The notes under the pieces were generated by a model. It was not told the origin of the DNA. It ran no database searches and saw nothing but the letters and a program-made list of their open reading frames with translations. Shown in pieces: positions 1 through 11,722 of a DNA stretch of 64,000 nucleotides. This stretch comes from Antilocapra americana (Eukaryota; Chordata; Mammalia; Artiodactyla; Antilocapridae), in NCBI GenBank assembly GCA_007570785.1, contig ML664161.1, positions 2,329,260 to 2,393,259 on the forward strand. Reading direction: 5' to 3'. How positions within the stretch are numbered: position 1 is the first letter of the stretch; every line of letters starts with the position of its first letter. Both the position numbers and the translations under genes were made by a program.

Positions 1-545
1 TCTATATTCATCAAAGATTTTGGACTATGATTTTTTGGTAGTTTCTTTGCCTGGTTCTGGTATCAGATATCTTATTTGGGACCCTGAATGCTTCCTGTAC
101 CTAGATATCTGTTTCCTTCTTTAGCTTTGGGAAGTTTCCATTCATAATTTCTTAAAATATACTTTCAGTCCCCTATTCTCTTTCTTTTCCTTCCAGGATT
201 CCTATTATGTGTAGATTGATATGCTTTCTATTATCCCATAGGTAACTTATATTACTTCCTTTTTTTTTTTTTTTTCATTTGGTGTTCTGTCTCTTGTCCT
301 GATTGAGTGATTTCCATTATTCTTTTAGATGACTTATTTGTTTTTCTGCATGATTCATTCTGCTATTCACTGCCTTTGCTCAGCTTTTGAATTGGTGAGT
401 GACTTTTCTAACATTTCTTGGTTCCTCTTTATAATTTCTAGTTCATTTAACAGTAACTTTCATTTCTATCAATAGCCTTTCTTAATTCCTTCCTTATTTT
501 CATTATTTCCATTTTGAACTTGGTATCTATTAGACTGAAGAGGTC
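1..545 (-). mobile_element. Degenerate L1 ORF1 remnant (antisense)
   Basis: Read on the minus strand, about 240-540 gives a broken, charged, helix-rich reading typical of the L1 ORF1 coiled coil (for example KIRKELRKAID). About 60-240 resembles the following ORF1 segment, including a YLWDN-like stretch. Stops and indels are frequent, so it is an old L1. The 1-60 end may be a rearranged piece. Subfamily not determined. Confidence 0.6.
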
Positions 546-547
546 TG

Positions 548-775
548 TTTCTTTTCTTTTTTTTTTTTTTTGGAAAATTAAAAAGAGTCAGGATTGATTT
601 GTCTTTTTTTCAAACTTTAAATTTTTAATTTTGCATTGAGATATAGCCGATTAACAATGTTCTGGCAATTTCAGGTATACAGTGAAGGGATTTAGCCATG
701 CATATACACATATCCCTCCTCCCTCAAATCCCCCTTCCATTGTTTGTTCTTTCAGAGGAATTATTTTGATCTTTT
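548..775 (-). mobile_element. L1 3'-end fragment inserted in the older L1
   Basis: A T-run at about 553-572 (poly(A) of a minus-strand insert) is followed by a stretch close to the cetartiodactyl L1 3' end (around 630-730: a 'gagatatagccgattaacaatgtt' type segment, then a C-rich 'tccctcctccctc' block). It interrupts the ORF1-like sequence. I could not fix a clear target-site duplication. Confidence 0.5.
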
Positions 776-2110
776 AATTGGGAGTTGTTCCTCTGTTTCT
801 TCATTTAACTTATATTTCTTTGACTCCCTGGATTTAGGATAAATGATTATCTACTGCGGTCTTTACTCAATGAGTGCTGATTGTTACGTCCTTGATAGCA
901 GGAGTGACTGGTGTTGAGAGACTGAACTGGATACTGAGCAGGTCTCTTCTTTGCTCTGTGGTTACTACCGTGGTATCAGGGTTTGAGTCTGCCTCTTAGC
1001 TGTTAGCGTAGCAGCCTTCAGATCCACTGTGAGCTGCAGTGTGAGATAGGTGGGACTGGAGCACTCCCACTGGCAGAGGAGCCTCTGAGTATTCCTTCCC
1101 CAGAGCTGTCCTCTGGGGAGTGTACTCTCTGGTACTGCCTGCATGTGCTCACAAAGTACACTGTTGTTGGCACTGCTGTGGGCCCCACCTCCACTGCTGA
1201 AATGAAGGCAATTTGCCCTGGTGTCCCTCAGGTTGCTGTGTTCACAAAGCTGCCAGTACAGATCCTTGGGTGCTAATCTGTTGAAGAAGTCAGGAACCCA
1301 GAACACAGTACCTGGACCTGCTGTGGGAGCATAGGAAGCAACCCAGACCCTGGCCCTGCTTCTGTGTGCACATTCCTGCCAAGCCCACAGATGCTGAGGC
1401 TGGAACTGTCCCAGACACTGGAGTACCTGTTGTCTTGCTGGCAGAGCTCATAGAGACAGCAACAAGAAAGAGGCAGCTATAGTGGATCTAGCCCTTTCCT
1501 TGCTTGTGCTTTAATAGTGGGATTTCAATGGCAGTACATGCCCACTATACTGTAAGCATGCCAAAAATGAGGCTGCAATGGTGGGCCCTGGCCCTCCCTC
1601 CTTGCATGCCTTAGTGAGGACACTTTGCTTCTGTGATGGGGCCGTGCTTCCTCCATGTACACCTCCCCACCATGCCCCATTTAAACTTGTGTGGACCATA
1701 CCACACTCCAGCCACTTCAAGTTGTTTCTATACAGCCAACCCCAGCTCTCTGAAGCCCAGGGTTCAGCACCCAGACCATGCATGTACTAGAAGGTGCATA
1801 TATGGGCTGAGGATTTCAGTGAGATAGCATGGATCCTCTGTACCCTCTGCCACCCCACCTAGTCTTTGTCCTGCAACTGGATCACCTCTGTGGTTCACTG
1901 TTGAGTCTCTGCCCCAATTATGGCTACCCTAGATCCAGTGCCATGCTGTGATGTGGCGTAAGCAGGGCTTGAGAATTAACTTGGCTTAGGCTAAGGTGTG
2001 TGATTGGAGAGTGACCTCTCTCTACCCTTCCTGGGGTACCAGTGTACATATGCTCTTTATGAGTGGAATCCAAAATTCTTACTGACAGTATGTTGGTCTC
2101 AGTGGTCCTC
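776..2110 (-). mobile_element. Probable L1 5' region (antisense)
   Basis: This stretch is richer in G+C than its neighbours, has no convincing frame, and lies where the 5' UTR of the antisense L1 at 1-545 should lie. The short open frames on both strands overlap one another and look like chance. The assignment rests on position and composition and is tentative. Confidence 0.4.
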
Positions 2111-3136
2111 CAACAAGGCAAGAGGGTTTGTTTCTATATCTCTGTTCTTTATAAAGATGCTTATATACTTTCTGGATCACCAGCCCCTTTTCTTTACCTC
2201 AGTTCTATCATTCTAATGCTAATATGCCCACTGATGTCTACTAACAATTACATTAAATTTTGCAGTTAGAGTAACTGAAATGTACAAAAGGGAGCAGACA
2301 TTGAATAAGAAAATTACTATTTGAGCATTTTATAGATTAGAAAGACTACTGATATTGGTCAGATATGACTGGAATAACATCAGAAACAAGAACTGAATGC
2401 ACAGCTTATACTGAGTAGAGATATTAACAGTCAAATCTATTGACATGGACCAAATAATGAGAGTTTTTTTTAGCACCAGGAATTTAAGCAGAAACCTGAA
2501 ATGGAATGAATTGACACACACTGAAATAAATACAAAGTAAACCAATGATTTTGGCTTGAGATGTCTGGTTCAGTGGTCTGATGGAATGTCACAAACAAGT
2601 TAAGTCACTGCAAACAATCGTTTCCTGGCTCTGACCACCAGCTGTCACTTCTAACATAGTAGAATCATCTTAGGGGAATGGAAAAAGTGAGCACCGCTTC
2701 TTACCTTGTTCTCCCTCATACTGCCAGTTTCCCTCTGCCCCTGTGCTGGATGTAGCAGAGACCATCCACCAATCAGGCCAGGGTATGTAGGCCAACAGGG
2801 AGGGGCCAATCACTCTGTTCAACTACAGCCAGACTCACCCCTACAGCAGTTTCTGTGGCTCTAGCCTGGACTTCTGTAAAGGAATCTGGTTCTGGTAGTG
2901 GCAGCTGGAGAGGGTAATAAGATCTCCTGCTGAATGAAATTCTGTGAATGAATGGGTGAGTTGCAGGGGTCATTTGCAAAGGGACCAAGAGTGATAAGGC
3001 AATAACTCATTCAGGCAGATACTTTTGATACCTAACTCCTAAACTTGCCTGTGGCACAAGGGATGCCATCTCCCATGGGAGAGAAGAGGGTGGGAGGCCA
3101 TATTCTCACTACTGAGTCCTTCTAGGCGCCAGGGCT
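2111..3136. other. No recognised gene; possible retrocopy 3' UTR
   Basis: About 2111-2560 is plain AT-rich sequence. About 2560-3136 is more mixed in composition and directly follows the 3' end of the ZCCHC17 retrocopy on the minus strand, so part of it may be that transcript's 3' UTR. No poly(A) tract or target duplication marks its limit. Confidence 0.3.
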
Positions 3137-3920
3137 TCAAACCGCAGGCTCCTGGTTCCTTCTCTCAACCACTCCCTCCACTCTCCTCTCTCGCTCCTTT
3201 TGCTTCTTCTTTATCTTCTTCTTTGCTGACTTGCTGTCCTTTGATGTGTGCCTTGTTCTCTTGCCTGTATCACTCTCAGAGTCTGAGCTGTCAGAGTCAG
3301 ATGACTTCCTGTCTCTATGTTTATTTTTCTCTCTTCTTTTGCTAGAATTTCTCATGGAACCAGGCTTTTCAAACTCTGCTGACTTTGCCTTTTCCTTCTC
3401 CTCTTCCTCATAGGAGAGTACTTGGTCCCACCTGGTTGCATGAAACAATCCTTTGCAAAATGGCCTTTATAGCCACACTTCTCACAGGTAGTATTCAGGA
3501 CAGCCTCAAGGGTGATCTTCTGCCCAGTGTAATCCTGGAAGGACCACCTCCACCTCTCTTCTTGCTCAATGATAACATTGTGGGGATCAAGGTCCTTCCC
3601 AGTCCCTTAGTTGACAACCTTCATGGAAAAGGATAATTTTATCCTATCATTTTTTGTCTCTCAGCCAATTAGCTTCACCCATACTTTGTCTCCAACATCT
3701 ACTATCTCAGAGGGCTTATCCACACCATAGGATAACATGTGAGTTCAAACTACACCTTGCTTCCCACAAAGGCTCCATAGTCTGTGACTTAGCAACCTCT
3801 CCTTGGAAAATAGTGTAGAGTATAGGCAAGTTCTCCATGGTCCTGAGTATTTCTGAATTTATCCTTAATGTTCTATGGCTCCTCCATTTCTCTTCTGCTA
3901 AATTTAACTGAAGTGTTTTG
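3137..3920 (-). pseudogene. ZCCHC17: Processed pseudogene of ZCCHC17 (pNO40)
   Basis: The minus strand carries an intronless, broken copy of ZCCHC17, a nucleolar S1-domain and CCHC zinc-knuckle protein associated with the 60S ribosomal subunit. A start (MENLP...YTIFQGEVA) lies at 3838. An S1-like part follows, then the zinc knuckle at about 3445-3487 with CX2CX4HX4C kept (CEKCGYKGHFAKDC). The tail is Ser/Asp-rich (KSSDSDSSDSESDTG), then Lys-rich. Damage: a small deletion near 3750 shifts frame; stops lie at 3661-3663 (ancestral Arg codon) and 3607-3609 (ancestral Gln codon); another deletion after the knuckle shifts frame again; the ancestral TGA stop at about 3191-3193 reads CGA, so the last frame runs about 14 codons further. 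Introns are absent and the whole coding order is present, so it is a retrocopy. Identity is from memory of the family but strong. Confidence 0.88.
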
Positions 3921-5474
3921 GTGTCAGCCTCTGGTCTTCCCTTTGCAGCATTAATGGCAGATTTTTAAACACATAGAACTACCTCTTGTCCCTAAAGTAT
4001 AATTCCAGAAATCAAGAATGGAAACCCATTATCCCAAAATACTGTACTTTTTCCTTAAGTCATAATTTTCTTGATTTCAAGATCAGCTGTAGGACATAAA
4101 CAAATAAAAGAAAAGAAACAAAAAATAAAGGTATAAATTTAAATAATTTCATTTTACATATGTTTTGTTGTAGTAGTTAACATCTAAATCTATTTCCTAC
4201 AATCAGTAAGAAATAAAGAGTTTGCAATTAAATCAGATTAGATTATATTTTGGGTATTCCACTGGTCACTTTGTGCAATAAATGGAGGGAGTACATGCTA
4301 TTTGTTTGAAGAACATCTGTCCTACTCTTGCAACAACATCAACACGCAAGTTAATGCCAACAAGCCCAAGTGAATTGCTTTTGAAATGTCATGAGTCTAC
4401 ATTTCTCTTTTAAGGCCACTAACAGAAAAAGAATTTTAAGAAAAACCACCAAAAGAAGATAAATCTGCAAAGGAAAATGACTAAAAGTCATGTAACATAG
4501 AAAAATAGCATTCAAAACAGAGAAATATGATCATAGAAATCATTTAATAACTGAAAATGTACAATGTTATGTAAATCTAGGTTGCTTTTTATAAAAAATA
4601 ATTTATTGATTGAAATAAAATTCATTACTTGAAATATTTTGAATATTTCAGGTTGTGTTCTAGTTACCTTGATCTTAAGGAAAAAGGAATTTATATTTAA
4701 AAACTAGTTCCCACAAACAATGACCTCAAAGATAAAACACTTTAGTATTATAATACCATCTTGGAAAAGTTACTGGAGCAAATTGTTGAAGTAGGATAAA
4801 ACAGCTGGCATAATGGAATAAAAATAATTTCTAGTAAAGAAGAGAAAACAAAGGGAGTTCACATATACTAAGCCTTGGTATAAACACTGTGCTACTCTTA
4901 TCTTATTGTTTTATTTTACTCCCTCCCCCTGAAAAATGAACACTGCTCTAGAGTTACAGGTGTGGAAGGCAAGGTTCAATGACACAGTCAGTGAAAGAGC
5001 TAGAGATTTCTATCTCCAAAGGCCATGATCTTTGCATGAAAGCATAAATATCTGGAGTTCAGCCTATCATATATTTTAAGCAGTAAATAACAATTTCCTG
5101 TCCAATATAGTCATGAATAAGCTCCTCAGCACTATCTGAATCACCAGGGTGAAGTCCCAGAGTTCATCAGATCATTTTTATTTGTAAGGATACTAACTTG
5201 ATAGTGAGAGTGTCCATGCAGGAATCACGTTTTGCAGCAGTGTCTAGTTCCCAGTGAGGCACTTTGCCAAGGATACTTTGTTTTTCTCTTAACCATGGAG
5301 ACTGGAAATGAGGAAAGGCAGTAAATTTTTTTGAATTAAGTAGATAATGAAAAATTCACATAAAAGATAAAAGTTGTTGCACGTCCAGGGGTGTCTGTAC
5401 AATCTTAAGTGTATCTAAGACTCCTTAACCATCTCCAGAAATTCTAAAATAATCCATATATGGATAAGTCTGTG
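3921..5474. other. AT-rich stretch, nothing recognised
   Basis: No open frame with homology, no SINE or LINE signature and no RNA gene could be seen on either strand. Confidence 0.5.
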
Positions 5475-6118
5475 ATACTAAATCAATTCAGTTCAGTCAC
5501 TCAGTCCTGTCTGACTCTTGGTGACCCCATGGACTGCAGCACACCAGGCTTCCCTGTCCATCACTGACTCCTGGGGCTTGTTCAAACTCATGTCTATCGA
5601 GTCGGTGATGCCATCCAACCATCTCATCCTCTGTCATCCCCTTCTCCTCCTGCCTTCAGTCTTTCCCAGGATCAGGGTCTTTTCAAATGAGTCAGTTCTT
5701 TGCATCAGATGGCCCAAGTATTGGAGTTTCAGCCTCAACATCAGTCCTTCCAATGAATATTCAGGACTGATTTCCTTTAGGAAGGACTGGTTGGATCTCC
5801 TTGCAGTCCAAGGGACTCTCAAGAGTCTTCTTCAACACCACAGTTCATAAGCATGAATTCTTCAGTGCTCAACTTTCTTTATAGTCCGACTCTCACATCC
5901 ATAATACATGACTACTGGAAAAACCATAGCTTTGACTAGATGGAACTTTGTTAGCAAAGTAATGTCTCTGCTTTTTAATATGCTGTCTAGGTCATAGCTT
6001 TTCTTCCAAGGAGCAAGTATCTTAATTTCATGGCTGCAGTCACCTTCTGAAGTGATTCTGGACCACAAGAAAATAAAGTCTGTCACTGTTTCCATTGTTT
6101 ATCCATTTATTTGCCATG
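5475..6118 (-). mobile_element. BovB 3' part (antisense)
   Basis: The plus strand reads the complement of the BovB 3' end, starting with the 'caattcagttcagtcactcag' terminus and running back through the C-terminal coding region. Several long open frames here are BovB, not host genes. The element is 5'-truncated near 6118. No clear target duplication was found. Confidence 0.9.
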
Positions 6119-6867
6119 GAGACCAAATAGGAGCTATAATATTTACTTTAATGGTTAATTCTTCCAAAGAAATGACCAAAAGCGTACCACCGTGACATTC
6201 AAAACTGTAGCATTTAAGGTTTTTCATAGACAGCTCTTCCCTTTGCTGACTACCCTTTCTCTTTACCCTGAATCATTACCTAAATCTTGCTTATGGAAAC
6301 TGCACTAAAATAAACATTTAACTCAACAACTGAATATGGTCAAATCAGTACCTTACTGTTTCGAAGGTAACTCAAGAGCTTAGAAACTATTACAGTATGT
6401 CTCTGATATGTGCTTAGTAATTTGGTTAACAGAGGGCAGATAGCTCTTTAAAGAGTTTATAAAATACTGTCAAAAATTCTGGACCTTAACATTTGCTTCA
6501 AATCCATGGAGAAATAAAAGATTATTCTATAAACAGTGTTAGAAAAAGAGAGTAGTCACCTGGAGAAAAACCATATGTTGCACTTTTACCTCATCTTTTC
6601 TCCAAAATTGGACTCATATGTCAGGATTTATAAGAGGGAAAAAAGCAAGAAGCAAAATAGTGTGTATAATATGCAGCATGAACATATATTACAATCTGAA
6701 AACAAATTGTACTGAAAACCATATATATATTTATGTTATATATGGTACATATATGCACTATACACATCCACCCATATGCACACACCAGGTATTATTTCTA
6801 GAGTCTTCTCCTTTTTACTCCTGCTGAACTTCATGAGGCATTCATTTTGGAAGGCTGCTTGGTCCAG
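6119..6867. other. AT-rich stretch with a short TA-rich tract
   Basis: Nothing gene-like was seen. About 6718-6785 is a degenerate TA/TG simple repeat. Confidence 0.5.
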
Positions 6868-6998
6868 AAGAAAGAACTAGAATCAGAATTAGTAGCTCTG
6901 CATACAAGTCTCAGCTTTGACATTTCCTGACCATATAATCTTGGGTAAGTACTCGAACTTCATTGTCTCAGTTTACCTCAAGTATAAAGCAAAGATTA
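6868..6998 (+). repeat. MIR SINE fragment
   Basis: The order 'tgacatttcctgacca...ataatcttgggtaagtactcgaactt...tgtctcagttt' follows the MIR core ('cttactagctgtgtgaccttgggcaagtta...cctcagttt') in sense. Diverged, as expected for an old mammalian SINE. Confidence 0.6.
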
Positions 6999-7153
6999 AA
7001 AAACCTTATTTTAATAAAAGTCAATGTGTCATAGTAGCCTCAAAACCTCTGACTTGACTTATTAGGACATACTGATTTTTAATCTTTGCTTAAATCTTAT
7101 TTTAATAAAAGTCAATGTGTCCTAGTAAGTCAAGTCAGGGGTTTTGAGGCTAC
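6989..7153. repeat. Composite direct plus inverted repeat
   Basis: Three overlapping repeat pairs sit in 165 bp. A 14-bp arm at 6989-7002 is the exact reverse complement of 7076-7089. A 26-bp unit at 7005-7030 recurs identically and in the same direction at 7096-7121. A 35-bp arm at 7034-7068 is the reverse complement of 7119-7153 with two mismatches. The order is A, D, B, A-inverted, D, B-inverted. Confidence 0.9.
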
Positions 7154-7219
7154 AAACTTGAGTCTAAGGGTTTGCTTTGTTATTTCTTGGTTTTGGGTCC
7201 TTGAAAAGTGACTTAAGCC

Positions 7220-7345
7220 GTTTACACTTAATTTTCACAACTGATAACGAGGATAATATCTATCTCCTAGTGGTGCCAATAAAAATAATGAGGCTCAGAA
7301 AGTTTAAATGATTTGTTCAGAGATGTAAGATAGTGACAGACAGGA
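7220..7345 (+). repeat. MIR-like fragment
   Basis: 'ttaattttcacaactgataa...gaggataatatct...aatgaggctcagaaagtttaaatgatttgttcagag' follows the second half of MIR in sense. Diverged. Confidence 0.5.
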
Positions 7346-7387
7346 AAGTCTACATCAGTTGTCTAATTTTAAGTTATTCACATCATT

Positions 7388-7590
7388 GGCTACCCAGGTG
7401 GCTCATTGGTAAAGAATCTGCCTGCCAAGCAGGAAACCCAGGCTCAATTCCTGGGTCTGGACGATCCCTTGGAGGAGGAAATGGCAGCCCACTCCAGTAC
7501 TGCTGGCTGGGATATCCCATAACAGAAGAGTCTAATGGGCTACAGTCCATGGGCTCACAAGAGTCAGACACAACCTGGTGACTAAACAAC
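7388..7590 (+). mobile_element. Bov-tA SINE
   Basis: Sense copy: a tRNA-derived head with an A-box-like 'tggctcattgg' and the 'aaagaatctgcctgcc' segment, a B-box-like 'ctcaattcctggg', then the BovB-derived body ending 'gagtcagacacaacc'. Confidence 0.92.
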
Positions 7591-8634
7591 AACAAATTCA
7601 CAACATTGTAGAGCATATTTTCAAACAAAATTTCCTTGATAGCAATATAAAAAGATAAGGACATATATAAATTTTCTTAAATTGCTCTAGATTAGCATGA
7701 ATATTACAGTTATAATTATATAACTAAGAAGATTCTTACATACTTTGGGGATTTACAATATATTGATGTCAGAGTTTCTTATTAACATTTAACTGCCTTA
7801 AAAGCAGTGAAAGTTAAAATATCATATCATTAATTTTTATGACATATTTTCTATCTCTTTGAAAATAAATGCTATTTAGCAAAATAATTTGAAAATTAAA
7901 ATACGCAGAATTTATTTTTGTATTTGATTTTTGTGAGAGAGAAGGATTTGGAGGTAAGCTTCAGGATAACTAAACATAAATGGCACAACACAGACTGCAA
8001 ATTGGTATTAATAACTTGAATATATTTTAGCTTTGTTAACAGCCTATGTCCCTTTTTATTCATTCTTTAAATTCAACTTGTTTTGGAATATTTGAAATAA
8101 TTTTAATATTTGCTTTTCTCAAATTAAAACAGTACAACAAATGCTATATAAACATGATTCTGGCTATAGAACACTGACAATTCAGTCAATCTGGCTAAGA
8201 AATTGTGCACTAATTAATATAAATGGTTATCTAGAAGAACTCATACTTAGAGCATCAATGTAAAATGTATCCAATGCCAAAGTCAAATTTAAGGCTATCA
8301 AATAGTTTGGTTGTTTAAACGTTTCCTTTGGTTATAACATTTTCCCCACTACCATCACATTTAACTAGTAAATTTATTTTACTAGAATGAGTTACACTTC
8401 ATCCTTACTATCTAAAAGATACATTTTCACTACATAAACATCAGTCAGAAATGAATGTCAAATTATGGAAACTCATTTGAATAAAGAGAGGAAACTAAAG
8501 GGAGTAGATGACAGTGCCATCTGCCCATAATTGCTAAAATAAAATAAAAGTTTGAAAGCTTAATTGATACACAGAAAAACATAATTAAATAGTATTATTA
8601 AAGATAAGAGTAGAAAAAAGTCTTAGTACACTAT
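7591..8634. other. AT-rich stretch, nothing recognised
   Basis: No gene or clear repeat seen. The last 11 bases (8624-8634) are the left target duplication of the next SINE. Confidence 0.5.
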
Positions 8635-8856
8635 TTTTCTTTTTTTTAATTCGTTAGTTGTTCTGTCATGTCTGACTCTTTGCAACCCATGGACTAAAGC
8701 CCTATAGGATCCTCTGTCCATGGGATTTTCCAGGCAAAAATACTGGAATGGGTTGCCATTTTCTTCTCCAGTGACTCTTCCCCAACCAGGGCTGAACCTT
8801 GGTCTCCCTGCATTGCAGGCAAATTCTTTCCAACTGAATCACCAGGAAAGCCCAAA
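8635..8856 (-). mobile_element. Bov-tA SINE with 11-bp target duplication
   Basis: Antisense copy with a T-run at its left end. It is flanked by the direct repeat 'tagtacactat' at 8624-8634 and 8857-8867, which fixes its ends. Confidence 0.95.
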
Positions 8857-8867
8857 TAGTACACTAT

Positions 8868-10693
8868 CGTGAACTACAGAGGAATTCTTTCCATTCAGGT
8901 AAAAGATGTTTTAAGTAAAAGACTATGAAATGAAATAAACATCAATACAGTGTGGTTAATAGACACTTGTTTAAGGACCAAGTAAATAACCATAATACAT
9001 TCCTTACTTCTAAGCTCTACCCAGAATTTAGAAACAAGTATTTGAAAAAAACATTTCAAGATCTCTGAGTATTCTTTGTCACTGAGTTAGAACATGTTCT
9101 TAATCACTGAACCCATGCAACTGAAGCGACTTAGCAGCAGTAACATGTGATAATTAATGATAAAACACAGATCAAGAAAGAATATGTACTTATTGAATCA
9201 ATGCCATTATCTAATTTAATCTCATTTTATGCAAATATAAATGAAATAAAGCCATAAATTAAAGGGTTGTTAGCAGTGTGTTTTGATTTTGTATAGGCTT
9301 GCTGGGTAAATATCGCTTCATAGTGTTTACCCTCTATCACATATTCAGTCCACAACTTCTAGAATAAATATGTCTTGAATATTCTAAATAACTGTAAAGT
9401 GCAGGAGTTACATAATTTACAGAAATAGCAAGGCAATATACATGGCATTCTGTGGTTTCATCAAACATGCCTAAACGTAAGATAAAAAGCATTCTGATTA
9501 TGACTTATAAAGATGCTTTCCACAGCATTCTTTACTTCCTTTGTCAAAAGTGTTGGGACTGTCATTTTTTTTTTAATAGAGAAAACTCAAATGTAGTTAT
9601 TAGATGTTATGCCTTCCAGGATAATGTCTTCAAGTGTGTAACTTCAAATGAAAACTTAAAGAAAGCCATGTAAAAGTATCATGAAAATTAATTTGCTTAC
9701 AGAGAGACTTAAGCAATCAGATCTGAAGACATTCATACTATCACAATAGCCAAACTATCAGAAGATAGTTGATAAAAGCAGATGTCCCAAGCCATTCTCT
9801 GAGGCTTTCTGCTATCGAGAAAAATCAGTGGGAAAATTAATTTCAACTGGCAAAGAGTAAAAGATATTTCTTCACAACATTAATATGTACCAAGTATTTC
9901 ATCACTGTAACTGCATAGACAAAATTTATTCAAATATTCACTTAAAATGGGTACATTTTATCATATGTAAATTTCCTCTTAAAAAGCTGCATTTAAAATG
10001 TTTATAGGGATTGTAGAAATACTGTGAATAAGAATCTAAGACTCACCTATATATGGTAGCCAGGGTCATGAACTCCTTCCAGATTCAGTTGTGAAGACTT
10101 TTACAAACACGCCTTTATCAAACTAACTGAACATTAATACTGTTTCAGTATTCACCAGATGTGGGTGGTCATAAAAAGGCCTGTTCAGGGTCCAAACATA
10201 GATTTTAGGACCTATCAAATCTGTATGTTTTACAACTTTATGACATGGTTCCTAGAATTTGCACATTTAAAAACAGGGGTTTTGTTTCCCCAGTCCTGCT
10301 TAATAATAATTTTTCTACTCAGTTTTTCAAGCGAAATTCTTTCAGATTTAGTTTCTATTACTCAGTGAAATGTCCACAGTTTTACGGACTTCTGCTTACC
10401 AGAATTCCAAATATTAGGGTATGCACTAATGGCATCCTATTCAAGGATTCAAAAAAGAATAAATACAATAAAAGACTAAAGATCTCCTACTTTGGTTCAT
10501 TAAATCAGGTAATGGAATGAAAGGAAAGAAAAATATGGCATTGGTACTTCCAATGTCACCTTCCTACGTATAAGGGCAATAAGGTTATGTACTTTGCTCA
10601 AAAACAAAGAAAAAGCTTCAAGCACTTTAAAAGCAATTGAATATCTTGAAACAAAACATGAGCAAAAACCAAAAAGGCATTTATAGTTTCACT
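8868..10693. other. AT-rich stretch with one SINE-tail scrap
   Basis: No gene seen; the open frames at 9452-9673 and 10159-10520 lack any recognisable domain and look like chance. A 36-bp piece at about 9107-9142 ('gaagcgacttagcagcag') matches the 3' end of a Bov-A SINE. Confidence 0.5.
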
Positions 10694-10904
10694 GGTGCTA
10701 GTGGTGCTGTCACTCAGTCGTATCTAACTCTTTGCAACCCCATGGACTACAGTCTGCCAGGCTCCTCTGTCCAAGGAATTCTCCAGACAAGAATACTGGA
10801 GTGGCTAGCCATTCCCTTCTCTAGGGGATCTTTCTGACCCAGGGATTGAACCTGGGTCTCCTGCATTGCAGGCAAATTCTTTACTGTCTGAGCTACCAGG
10901 GAAG

Positions 10905-10907
<3 letters not shown>
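10694..10907 (-). mobile_element. Bov-tA SINE
   Basis: Antisense copy: 'cactcagtcgtatctaactc' tail region at left, 'cagggattgaacctgggtct' B-box complement, and the head complement ending 'ctaccagggaagctc' at right. Confidence 0.93.

Positions 10908-10942
<35 letters not shown>
10908..10942. repeat. (TG)n microsatellite
   Basis: About 17 uninterrupted TG units directly abut the head end of the antisense SINE. Confidence 0.97.
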
Positions 10943-10944
<2 letters not shown>

Positions 10945-11015
10945 ATACATGGACTCTATACCCCATGGGGTGTATAGGAGTCACACAAAGGGGACACGAT
11001 TGAGCAACTTTAACA
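10943..11015 (+). repeat. Bov-A SINE tail fragment
   Basis: 'ccccatggggtgtataggag' and 'ggacacgattgagcaacttt' match the sense 3' part of a Bov-A-type SINE. Its orientation is opposite to that of the neighbouring complete SINE. Confidence 0.6.
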
Positions 11016-11055
11016 AAAAAAATATATATTCCTATCAGGGAAGATTAATAAGCCT

Positions 11056-11722
11056 TTTTTTTTTTTTTTAGGAAAAGTCTGTTAAACAAAGAATTGCTTT
11101 AGTAATACAAACTATTAATACATATCCAAACTACAAAGTGCTAAGAAATTTAAATATCTAAGCCATAGCAAACAGGTGGCAATTCAACATCCAGAGTCGA
11201 CAGAATGCTCCAGGGAGACTACAACAGATTAGACTCTCATAGCAGAGGAGGCATCTTCAGAGGCGAAGGGGGGGCCACGAGCAACAGATGCTCAAGCTCC
11301 ATGTCCTCATCAAGGATCATGAGAGGAACCCCATTCAAGGGGAGATGAGCGATTTGGTGCTCCTCGGGCAGGTCAAAACTCTCAAAATCTAATGGACTGA
11401 AGGGAAAGAATTTTTCTATTTCTGGGTAGGTGTCATCTGAGGCAGGAACAGAATTTTTTGCTTTAACGGTCTTCTCAGCAATCTTTTTTGGTAGAGAAAT
11501 TTGTCTGTTTCTGTTTGAGTAGTCCATTTGTCTTAACTGATTTTTCTGTAGCTCTGTTGACAGTTCCCAAAGTCTTTCTGGCAGTTTTTGGTAAAGCTGG
11601 TGGAGCATCAAACATTTTGTCAACACGTGGTGTTGAAACCTGAGATCTTCCATATAAGGCTTTGGCCGGAGGCACAGACCCCAGGTTCAGCCCGTCCTTA
11701 GGAGCCACATGGGTGCCTGATT
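11056..11722 (-). pseudogene. PTTG1: Processed pseudogene of PTTG1 (securin)
   Basis: A minus-strand, intronless copy of securin, the separase inhibitor destroyed by the anaphase-promoting complex. The T-run at about 11056-11071 is its poly(A) tail. 5' to 3' on the minus strand: coding begins mid-protein at about 11722 ([13 protein letters not shown]), so the N-terminal KEN box is missing. The destruction box RxxL (RKTLGTVN) is kept. One extra A in the A-run at 11484-11489 shifts frame. Coding resumes as [20 protein letters not shown], then [21 protein letters not shown] Trp codon has become TGA near 11237-11239, removing the last 27 or so residues. The relic C-terminus and a 3' UTR can still be followed to the tail. 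It cannot encode working securin. Confidence 0.93.

Noticed and set aside
5294..6150. Possible 180-bp target duplication around the BovB at 5475-6118, from a shared 'ccatggagac'
   Set aside because: The similarity does not continue beyond about ten bases, so it is chance.
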